NCBI RefSeq assembly: GCF_000174435.1
Contig: NZ_ACJN02000001.1
Location: forward strand, 124,001-188,000
DNA: 64,000 bases
Reading direction: 5' to 3'
Origin: Desulfonatronospira thiodismutans ASO3-1
GTDB taxonomy: Bacteria; Desulfobacterota; Desulfovibrionia; Desulfovibrionales; Desulfonatronovibrionaceae
In this document: one piece after another, positions 17,736 to 26,800 of the stretch
How positions within the stretch are numbered: position 1 is the stretch's first letter
Layout: each line of letters starts with the position of its first letter
Translations under genes and position numbers: made by a program
Notes under the pieces: model-generated
Database searches by the model: none
What the model was told of the DNA's origin: nothing
The model's input: only the letters and a program-made list of their open reading frames with translations

Positions 17736-18425
17736 CTTGAAGCCTTTTTTTCTGATCAGCTGGTACTGCGCCTCATCAATGAACAGGTGGACGCGGATGA
17801 TCAGGGCCAAATCAAAGTCGAGATAAATGAGGAATGAAAGGGATCGTCCATGGCCAATCCCCATGATCCCGATGCTCAGTACAATGGCCACAAAAAAGAT
17901 ATCGGGGTCAAGCTCAATACATAAGAAACCTGTGCACCTGACAAGGATACGCCTAATCCGCAAATTATCACCCATGCAGAGGTTACCCCCGCCAATATCT
18001 CGGACCATGAACTCCTGCAGCCATCAATAGATGCCAGAGAGGAGAAGGTCTTTAAGCCTGATGTGGAACTGACTGACAATGGCTATGAATCCGATGCAAA
18101 TCATCAGGCCCTGCAGGAAAAAGGCGTTGACCTCATAGCACCTCCCACCGGAAAGCCGCCTGAAGGCTTTAGAGTCATGGACTTTGAACTTAGCAGACAT
18201 GCCTTTCAAGAGGATCAGGAACGAATCAATCTTTTCAAACAACGGGCCGGAGGTGAAGCCGGCTTTTCCCAACTCAAGGTTAATCTTGGCCTGAGAAGGT
18301 TGAGATGTCGGGGATCCGTGAAATCAAAGTTTAAAATTATCATGGCGGTCACGTCCTTAAACATTAAAAGAGCTTTCAACTGGATGGAAGGTGGCAGTAG
18401 TGGGTCCAGAAGTCGAAAAAAGAAA
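17736..18425 (+). pseudogene. Remnant of an IS1182/IS5-like transposase
   Basis: A continuous plus-strand reading frame with in-frame stop codons gives transposase-like sequence: LVLRLINEQVDADDQGQIKV, DPDAQYNGHKKDIGVKLN, IITHAEVTPANISDHELLQP, VELTDNGYESDANHQALQEK, GVDLIAPPTGKPPEGF. The DPDA-YNGHK block and the ..D.GYES block are the central motifs of IS1182-type DDE transposases. Stops at 17835-17837 and at 17919-17921 (a TAA where relatives have Gln before ETC), the missing N-terminal half and a ragged end show it is dead. Confidence 0.75.
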
Positions 18426-18753
18426 GATTTTAAAGCGGATACAGGGATACTTTTGTTTTTTTATAGCTATTCCGTTCATATCTTCGTAAAACTTTGACCG
18501 TCTCGGGCCTGCGTCAGAAAATGTTTAGGTAATCATCGAAAAAAGTCGTAACACGAATTATTGGCTTTATTCTTGATTGGGCAAAAAAGCGACTTTTTGC
18601 GTTTGCAGGAGTCTGGAGAACCAGAGAAACTCCTTCAAAAATTTCTTCAGAAGTGTTTAACAGGGGGCAAGAGGGGTCAGGGGTCAATAAAAACAGAGGA
18701 TTATAAGTTTAATTTATTGCCATATTGCTCATAATCCGATTTTTGCAGGCGCA
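18426..18753. other. Gene-free stretch ending in a dispersed repeat
   Basis: No gene is visible. Most of 18580-18756 is a copy of the dispersed repeat also seen at 20562-20681 and 45057-45197 (shared TCA(A/G)TAAAAACAGAGG-type interior and TTTTTGCAGG-GCATCA end). Confidence 0.5.
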
Positions 18754-18756
18754 TCA
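18580..18756. repeat. Dispersed repeat ending in TTTTTGCAGGCGCATCA, copy 3
   Basis: The right end at 18740-18756 matches the ends at 20664-20681 and 45181-45197. The interior GGGTCAATAAAAACAGAGGA resembles 45119-45139. The left end (GCGACTTTTTGC) is rearranged. The last bases provide the TGA stop codon of the minus-strand kinase gene at 18754-18756. Confidence 0.65.
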
Positions 18757-20439
18757 ATTATTCCGGATCTTAAAAAAGGAGCGAGTTATCTTTATCAGGT
18801 TATCTATTTCTTTGAAAAGAAAATCTTTATTATTACTTCTTCCAACGACGTTTAAAGCCCTTATCGCTGCAAAAAAAGTAGCATTGTAATATAACTTCTG
18901 TTCGTCTATATTTTTTGCCAATGCGTAATTTTTAATCATTTGATGCAAGAAAGGTAAAAATTCTTTGTTAAGAATAGATTCTCGAATAAAATGATGAAAA
19001 TCGTATCCGATAGGATATTTCATGCAAAGTCCAAAATCTAATATTTTAATTTTTGAGATATTGCCGTTTTCATACATTTTAAAATACATGTTATCAAAGG
19101 TCAGGTCGCCATGGCAGGCAACATACGGATAATTTGTTAATATAAAAGATTCATACTCTACGAATTTACATAGTTTTTTCAAAATATCTTTAGACTCAAA
19201 ACAGGATACTTTATCAAATAGCAACTTTATTCTGTATACAATATTGTTAATATTAAATTTTTTTGAACAAATTTCAGGTATACTACTTAAATAATCTTCA
19301 AACATTATTATTGCGTCAGATATCTTTACTGCATTATGTTTGTTAAACTTAGGAACGTTGCCTATATTTTTTAAGTATTCCATATAGACAATACTTATGT
19401 ATTCATGCTCAATATATCCATACAAACGTGGAACTATATCCTCTGTCGAAATATTGTTTTTGTAAATATGTCGTAAAACAATCTTTTCGTTTAGCACTGA
19501 AGTGACTTTTTCTATTATTTTATAACTTCTAGCTTCATGAAACCATACTCCATGATTTGATAATCCTTTATCGCAATTTAATGTTTTTATTTCATTGTAC
19601 TTTATTTTTTTATTTGAAATATATGATAATACATTGACAGTACTAATTTTTATATCGCTATAATTATTTATTGCGCAATACATTTTATCTTTATTCTTTA
19701 ATAAATTGTTATTATTACATAAATTGATAAATTTTATAATTAGACTGCTTGCTATAGTCGTTGTTCTACAAACATTCATAAACATCGACAACTGATGTTC
19801 AGCTTGTAAACGCTCATTGTTAATTAGTGCCCATTCTGTAAGCTCCAACATTAAAACAGGATCATGGGACTTTTTTGCAATTATTTTATGAATCTGAATT
19901 TCTATCGCTTTAAAGTCATTCCATAGCTGAGCTTCAATTTTATTATTTTTATACAGCTTGTATTTTAGAATTGCTTTGGATAATTGTATCAATGAGATGC
20001 TTGGACTCAAATCTTCATCATTTTTTTCAACTACCTCCTGCCATCTTTTGATAGCTTCTGGCCAGTTTTCACGATGCGTGGCAATCTCAGCGTATTCCTT
20101 TTTCAATTGGATGTTATGGGGATGCATGTTTAAACCTGACTTAACGCTCTCTTCGGCAATATCAAGTAATCCATAAAGCCGCCCTGCTCTACCCAGTTCC
20201 AGATAAGCTTCTACCGGTGATTTACCTGAACAGATATGTAGTATCTCTTGCCATATCTCTGTGGATTTACCCCATAGTTCAGCGCACTTAGCACGCTCAG
20301 CAAAAAATCTTAGCCGTAACAAAACAATAAACTTTACCGGGCTTGCTGAATGGAAAATAAATTTTTTGTAATATTTTATAACAGCAAATAAAGAAAAGCC
20401 AAGACACATTATAGATGAAGTAATTTTATTTTTAATCAT
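18754..20439 (-). CDS. TPR-domain / aminoglycoside-phosphotransferase-like kinase fusion
   Basis: A 561-residue protein. The N-terminal 200 residues contain TPR-like helices (WGKSTEIWQEILHI, LELGRAGRLYGLLDIAEESV, WPEAIKRWQEVVEKN). The C-terminal half is a kinase fold of the APH/choline kinase group: catalytic loop HGDLTFDNM near residue 443 and ILDFGL (DFG) near 468. Such kinases in polysaccharide clusters phosphorylate sugars or lipid-linked glycans; the substrate here is unknown. It is extremely AT-rich and flanked by two copies of one dispersed repeat. Its stop codon TGA is the first bases of the downstream copy, so the native C terminus may have been altered. Confidence 0.75.
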   Translation of the reverse strand: MIKNKITSSIMCLGFSLFAVIKYYKKFIFHSASPVKFIVLLRLRFFAERAKCAELWGKSTEIWQEILHICSGKSPVEAYLELGRAGRLYGLLDIAEESVKSGLNMHPHNIQLKKEYAEIATHRENWPEAIKRWQEVVEKNDEDLSPSISLIQLSKAILKYKLYKNNKIEAQLWNDFKAIEIQIHKIIAKKSHDPVLMLELTEWALINNERLQAEHQLSMFMNVCRTTTIASSLIIKFINLCNNNNLLKNKDKMYCAINNYSDIKISTVNVLSYISNKKIKYNEIKTLNCDKGLSNHGVWFHEARSYKIIEKVTSVLNEKIVLRHIYKNNISTEDIVPRLYGYIEHEYISIVYMEYLKNIGNVPKFNKHNAVKISDAIIMFEDYLSSIPEICSKKFNINNIVYRIKLLFDKVSCFESKDILKKLCKFVEYESFILTNYPYVACHGDLTFDNMYFKMYENGNISKIKILDFGLCMKYPIGYDFHHFIRESILNKEFLPFLHQMIKNYALAKNIDEQKLYYNATFFAAIRALNVVGRSNNKDFLFKEIDNLIKITRSFFKIRNN

Positions 20440-21241
20440 TTAATTTTTTCGTTGCTTAATAATATCAACAAATTCATATGTTAACATTTCATATAATAGA
20501 TATACCATCACGATCATAGCTTTATTGTTATAATGGTAGATATTCTACACTATAATATTTATGATACGACTGTAAAAAGTCTTATTTCTAGTTGCACTAG
20601 TCAGTAGTCTGTAAAATTAAATAGTTAGACCATCCATATTTACCACTTTCAGTAAATATTTGACTTTTTGCAGGTGCATCAATCCAGGCATTTATTTTTC
20701 ATAATACATACACCAACTTAATTTTCTTATAAAATATTTTAAATCATGGACGAATGGTAAACTATCATGCCATATTTATGCAAACATCTTATTGGGAACA
20801 CATAACTGTTTAGGATTTCGCCAAAATAAAATATTATAAAAAACAGCCACCATATCAGCATTAATGACTAAAACTAGTATACATGCTTTCTAATTCTATT
20901 TTGATAAATAAAAAAACAACTTCTCCATCTTCATTTGACAAATCTCGAAAAATCATTTTTTATACGTCGAAATCATGAGGTTCTATTACCACTCTGAACA
21001 CATTTGTGATGCCCAAGAACTTACCCTCCCTTGCCTCCGGCAAGCAAATACGCAAACGACAAGGCAGAACAGGAAGAAAAAAAAGGACATAAAAGAAGAC
21101 AAAAAAATTTTTTTCTCTTTTCTCTTTTATAAGAAGATACAAGGATAAGATATAAACAATTTCAAACCGGCACAATTAAGACATGTTCAGGTTGGCGCTC
21201 ACACCATGGACAGTTCGGTGATTAAGTCCGACTTCCTGAAT
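20440..21241. other. Gene-free AT-rich stretch of 800 bases
   Basis: No supported gene. It holds dispersed-repeat copy 2 (20562-20681) and, towards 21040-21160, purine/pyrimidine-skewed DNA. Very short peptides on the minus strand are not convincing. It contains the upstream region of the kinase gene. Confidence 0.55.
20562..20681. repeat. Dispersed repeat with TGATRCRNCTGYAAAAAGTC ends, copy 2
   Basis: A 120-bp element whose left end TGATACGACTGTAAAAAGTC and the reverse complement of whose right end TGATGCACCTGCAAAAAGTC match at 16 of 20 positions. Bases just inside the left end (TTATTT-TAGTTGCA) match copy 1 at 45077-45091. Confidence 0.75.
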
Positions 21242-22243
21242 TCATAGAGCATTTCCTTGACGATATTGTTCAAGGACTTGATGGTATACTGAAGTAATGC
21301 GGTCGGCCACACGGCCAATTTCCAAGTCCTGGATTCTGCTCCTGTTGTCCGGCCTGAGGCCCTGACCTATCACTTCGGTAACGTTTCGAGCCAGTTCCAT
21401 GGGATCATAACTACAAATCCGACACATATCCATCCCTGCAAGCCTCTCCTCTGCGTCTCCTACCCGTACAGAGACGACAGGTAGATTACATGCCAAAGCC
21501 TCCTTGAGAATATTGGGCGACCCTTCCATAATAGAAGTCATTAGCAGGCAAGAACATGCGCTCAGATAAACTGGAATTTCCTGATGTGGAATATTCTTCA
21601 AATGAATCATGGAGATGTCCTGTATTTCAAGAGAAACAAGCTTGAAAACTTCCCTGGCCAGGGCGTAGTTTTTTCTTGGATTGTCAGGATTACCTCCAAA
21701 GAGAATAAGAGTTTTGTGCGGATCTAAATTAAGGAGACTTTGAGCCTTGAGCCTATCCATGGGATAAAATTTTCCGAAATCCACTCCATTGGGGATGACA
21801 TGAAGATTTGAATGGGAGATAAACTTTTTCATTTGTTCTGATTTGACAATAACGGCGTCCCATCTTGAAGCCAATAGCCTGATGATCATCCGGTTTATAA
21901 AATTAATTGTCCTGTCAGCCAAGCTTTTGCCCACTCTTCCATAAACATCAGTACCCATGAGACTGACTACCAATGGTCTAATTTTACTTATTCCGCAGGT
22001 TAACCCAGCATATGAATAGTGGGCATGGACAATGTCCACTCTATTTTCCTTTAAATAGTCACGTAGAAGTCTGGATTTTTTAATGTAATTATACTTACTT
22101 CTGAATGATTCGATACTAAATGAGGTAATATCGAGGCCAGCCTCTCTAAGAGACTCCATCTGACGATCAATAAAAGGCATTGTGTAGTTACTAATGCAGT
22201 CTGATTCAAAATATGAGGCTACAAAAAGAACTTTAGGTTTCAT
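21242..22243 (-). CDS. Family 4 (GT-B) glycosyltransferase
   Basis: A 333-residue GT-B glycosyltransferase. The N terminus (KVLFVASYFESDCISNYTMPF) and VDIVHAHYSYAGLTCGI form the acceptor domain. The GT1 domain shows ILFGGNPDNPRKNYALAREV and MEGSPNILKEALACNLPVVS, with the E-x7-E donor-binding motif. It overlaps the upstream O-antigen ligase/polymerase gene by 11 bases, so both are cotranscribed. It is more GC-rich than the kinase gene downstream, matching the other core polysaccharide genes. Confidence 0.9.
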   Translation of the reverse strand: MKPKVLFVASYFESDCISNYTMPFIDRQMESLREAGLDITSFSIESFRSKYNYIKKSRLLRDYLKENRVDIVHAHYSYAGLTCGISKIRPLVVSLMGTDVYGRVGKSLADRTINFINRMIIRLLASRWDAVIVKSEQMKKFISHSNLHVIPNGVDFGKFYPMDRLKAQSLLNLDPHKTLILFGGNPDNPRKNYALAREVFKLVSLEIQDISMIHLKNIPHQEIPVYLSACSCLLMTSIMEGSPNILKEALACNLPVVSVRVGDAEERLAGMDMCRICSYDPMELARNVTEVIGQGLRPDNRSRIQDLEIGRVADRITSVYHQVLEQYRQGNAL

Positions 22244-23537
22244 GTGGTTTCTGCCTTCTCATATAAATGCTAAAATGGGCAATCCCAAGAAAGACTCCGA
22301 ACAGGATCATGGCCCGCATATCTCTAAAAGGCATGGTAGCGAGAGTCATGATGAGTAGTCCTGTACCAGTACCTGCTATAACGCTTTCCTTGACTGAAGC
22401 AACGAAGTCTCCAGAATTAACGGTCCACAAATAAGTAACCACGAAAAGAGAAAATGCACTCAGCCCCAAAATACCGCTTTCCACCAGGGCAGCCAGAAAT
22501 TCATTGTGCGGGTATGTGCCGATGATCTGCCTTGCTGAATCCAATCCCATGCCTGCCCATAGGGACTCGAAGGGCGAAGACAGGTAGGCATGCATCAGGA
22601 CGTTAATAATATATATCCTTCCGGAAAAAAGTGATGTCATGCTGGCGTTACCTGAAAAGTCTATGTGGTCCATTGGAGCTTGCAAAAACACCCAGATATC
22701 GCTGAGCCTATGGAAAATTTCTCCACCGGCAAAATAAATCCCCACAATCATTACGAGGGGCATGAAACTTATGGCCAGGAGTTTTTTAGATAAATCCAAT
22801 CTTTTAATACTGTACAGATAGGTTATTATGAGAAATATCATTAGAGCAATCAGGGTTGTGCGATATCCACAGGCATAAACCGCAAAGATACCGTAACCGG
22901 TTGAAAGCATGAAAAATAGCCTGTAAAATAACTTATCTGACTGAACTGCAAGATACAGGGAACAGGATGTAAACCCCAGCAAATAATAGCTGATCATATT
23001 TTGATGCTGATACCCTCCAAAGTATCCTATATGGCCTGCGCTGGTAATGACGTAGTCATTAGTGATTATAGCCATGAACTGAATGAAAACTGCGGGAAGC
23101 AGTGACAGCCATAACACCCGAATTAGACTGTCCAAGGTGTTGGTCTTAAGAATATGAAAAACGAATCCTGCCAGTAATATCATGTAGATCCATTTAGTCG
23201 TGTTTTCCAAAATAGGCCTCCAGTCATTGCTGATGATGCCTGAGACCATAAAGGACAGAATAACCAGGAGTACTGGAATTGCCGCAGGAATGGACCTTAC
23301 TTGGGTATCTCTGTGAAAAAAAAGATACATAGACAAGTAGGCAACAACAAATATAGAGTATATCTGCATGACTGAAAAACCAGCATATATATCCGAATAT
23401 GTAACATATGGAATACTGTCCAAGATGGACCTGGAAAAAATATGCAGTCCAAAAAAGAACAATGGAAAATTCCAGGTACAAGCAAGTATAAGCAAGACAA
23501 GTATGCCAGTAATCGAGACAAAATGCAATAATTCCAT
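22233..23537 (-). CDS. O-antigen ligase / polymerase family membrane protein (Wzy_C-like)
   Basis: A 434-residue polytopic membrane protein with roughly eleven hydrophobic spans. A long loop carries the family motif GTYPHNEFLAALVESGILGL, where the His-Asn pair and the following helix are the Wzy_C hallmark. It either polymerises repeat units in the periplasm or ligates them to a carrier; sequence alone does not separate these. It was checked as a possible exosortase, but the Cys/Arg/His exosortase motifs are absent. Confidence 0.85.
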   Translation of the reverse strand: MELLHFVSITGILVLLILACTWNFPLFFFGLHIFSRSILDSIPYVTYSDIYAGFSVMQIYSIFVVAYLSMYLFFHRDTQVRSIPAAIPVLLVILSFMVSGIISNDWRPILENTTKWIYMILLAGFVFHILKTNTLDSLIRVLWLSLLPAVFIQFMAIITNDYVITSAGHIGYFGGYQHQNMISYYLLGFTSCSLYLAVQSDKLFYRLFFMLSTGYGIFAVYACGYRTTLIALMIFLIITYLYSIKRLDLSKKLLAISFMPLVMIVGIYFAGGEIFHRLSDIWVFLQAPMDHIDFSGNASMTSLFSGRIYIINVLMHAYLSSPFESLWAGMGLDSARQIIGTYPHNEFLAALVESGILGLSAFSLFVVTYLWTVNSGDFVASVKESVIAGTGTGLLIMTLATMPFRDMRAMILFGVFLGIAHFSIYMRRQKPHET

Positions 23538-23835
23538 TAAAGTTATTCCTTATAGTGCTCTGCAATGAAAATATTAATGATGACAGAAATATAAAATGAA
23601 TACATAACTAGATTTAAAAAATTATTTTTTTGTATCTGCATCATAGCGGTTTTCATCAATGACCTTAACATTAGCTTCTTATTATAATGCACCTGAAAAT
23701 ATATAAATGCATAACACCAGTTAAACTAAATGTCATCAAATATTTTGTCTTTATGTATACTTTTTGCTGCAAGCAGTCTTTTTTCACTCGCTTCGAATGA
23801 ATTAATTTATTTTCTTAAACTTACACATCTCATGC

Positions 23836-26800
23836 CTAAGGAGCTTCTGATAGAGGCCTGATTTCAGAACCTGTATCCAAACCAACATTTTGCCATTCTT
23901 CCCAGGTATAAGCCTGGACTTGCTTGCCCATAAGCCAAGTGCTGACATTGCCCAGAAAATAAATATTATCCCGCAAGTTTACATGTGTATGGGCATCAGG
24001 ATCAGCAGCTCCTCCCTCCCGGATGAACATATGCAGGTCTTCAAATATAAAGTTATTTCTTTCAAAGAGCATGGGGCCATTAATTTGCCACAGGGTTAGC
24101 ATGGTTGAGTCGAACACTCCATCAAAAAGGTTTTCTCGGAAAATTACATTATATCCAATATGGTAATCATAAAGGCCTGAGTTTTCGAAGTAGTTTTTGT
24201 AAAAGACGATGCTGTTGTCTGCCACAGAACGACCAGGCATCTTGATCCTCTGGTTGTTGATAAATCTATTTTTCTCAATGTGGATAGTCTTGTTTACGTA
24301 GTTATTATCCTGCCACCTCCTGTGGGAAGTATCAAAGGCCGCATCCAATTCCTGCCAGTTTTCAAACAGATTGTTGTATATCAGGCTGTTGCCTCCCGAA
24401 TGAATTAGTATTCCATCATGCTTGAGTCTCTGTGGGTTGGACAGGTTGTCGCGGATATGACAATTGGTGATCTGCAGCCACTCAAGCTCTCTGGGATTGG
24501 GTGAGGAAATGGATGCAAGTCCCACCCCCCCGCGGCTTTCATCGCCGTTTTCAATTCTGATTCCTCCTCCGGTACGTATGATACCATTCCCATAGTCATA
24601 ACCCGAGATTTCCACGTTATCTATGATCACCTCAGCATTACCCTCCATGCGGACATGATGTCTTTCAACAGACCCATGAAAAGAACTATCTCTCAAAATC
24701 ACTTTGCCGCAGTCTTCAATAAACAATGTATGGGAAGCCAGGTAATCTTGATCAGCCTGTAGCAGGTGTACATTCTCCACCACAACCTCCTCACAGTTGC
24801 GGATATGTATATAGGTAGTGCCGTATTTGTCCGGACCGGAGTCCCAAGATATAGCTGCCCTGATATCTTTCAGATCTACACTCTGTTCATCTTGAATTAC
24901 GATCCTGGTATCATGACCATTAACCACGGGCCATTCAGAAGGATTGCCGTAGCCAAGATCCCTGATTAAACCAGGCTCTGCTTCTGCCCATGCTGGATCA
25001 AAATAATGACCGTAAATTTCTGGAGGGAAGAATTCATCATTTTCATAAGTCTCTTCCTCTGGAAACTCTGCTGCAGCCCCTCCAAATCCCACGGACCACC
25101 AGGCCAGGTCGATGCTGTCCCCAGCCCGGCGCAGATACACCTCCAGACCGGCCCCACCGGAAGCAATGCCGGCTTCCTGGTCAGTCCATTCCAGCATCCA
25201 GTTTTCAGGCTCATTGTCTCCATGCAGCCATGCCCTGGATCTGATTGTATAAGAATCTTGATCCATGCGACCCCGCACCCATATCCAATCCCCAACAGTA
25301 TCTCCGGACAGGTTATGATTTTCCTCTCCAGCATTAATTATGTTGCCTTGCAACACACGGCGACCTCTTATTTCATCAGAATTATTGCGCAACCCCGCAG
25401 CATAAGTATTAAGCTCTGCCTCACCGCTCATGCGCATACAGCCAAGAAGCTCTGTATATTCTGGATCGCTGCGCCGGAAAAGATAGAGAAATTCAATTTG
25501 ATCCTGATCTCTCTGAAATTCTGTCCAATAAAGCCAGCGAACACCACCATGAAAATAAGGGGAGCTTAACTCAGTGGTGAATTGCATGACTTTATTGCCG
25601 ACTGGTGTAGAAACTTCCGCAATACCCGTATCACCTCCGAAATCACTGGATCCGGGAAGACGCTGAATAAATACATCTCCAACCGGATTATAGCCTGTCT
25701 CATAGCTATTGGGATCAAATACAAATACTTCACCTTCGGGCTCCGGTTCCGGGATTTCCTCAAAAATCCCTGTCACGCTCATGTCCGTATCCATGACCAG
25801 CACAACAGAAGGCTCGGTTCCAGAATAGTCGCCGCTCCAGCTTACAAATTCCCAGCCATCGGCAGCCACAGCTTGTAGCTCCACACTCTCCCCGGATTCG
25901 AACTGATCACGTTCAGGAGATAGACTTACAGAGCCCTGGCCTTCCACTGAAATGTCAAGAGTGTAATGCTCTGTGGGCTCCGGTAACTCCTCAATATCCT
26001 CAGGACCAGGAGCAACTTCACCCCTGCTTCCCATCGACAGCCAGGCCAATTCAACGCTCTCTCCTGCCTGGCGTATATATACCTCCATACCAACCCCGCC
26101 TTTCTCTATGGCTTCATCTTGGTCAGTCCATTCCAGCATCCAGTTTTCAGGCTCATTGTCTCCATGCAGCCATGCCCTGGATCTGATTGTATAAGAATCT
26201 TGATCCATGCGACCCCGCACCCATATCCAATCCCCAACAGTATCTCCGGACAGGTTATGATTTTCCTCTCCAGCATTAATTATGTTGCCTTGCAACACAC
26301 GGCGACCTCTTATTTCATCAGAATTATTGCGCAACCCCGCAGCATAAGTATTAAGCTCTGCCTCACCGCTCATGCGCATACAGCCAAGAAGCTCTGTATA
26401 TTCTGGATCGCTGCGCCGGAAAAGATAGAGAAATTCAATTTGATCCTGATCTCTCTGAAATTCTGTCCAATAAAGCCAGCGAACACCACCATGAAAATAA
26501 GGGGAGCTTAACTCAGTGGTGAATTGCATGACTTTATTGCCGACTGGTGTAGAAACTTCCGCAATACCCGTATCACCTCCGAAATCACTGGATCCGGGAA
26601 GACGCTGAATAAATACATCTCCAACCGGATTATAGCCTGTCTCATAGGCATTGGGGTCAAATACAAATACTTCACCTTCAGGCTCCGGTTCCGGAATTTC
26701 CTCAAAGACGCCTGTCACGCTTGTGTCGGTGTCCATGACCAGCACCAAAGAAGTATCTGTGCCGGAAGCATCGCCACTCCAGCCCACAAATTCCCAACCA

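Noticed and set aside
22233-23537. Possible exosortase in the polysaccharide region
   Set aside because: The protein is polytopic, but the conserved Cys, Arg and His motifs of exosortases are absent, while the Wzy_C motif with HN is present.
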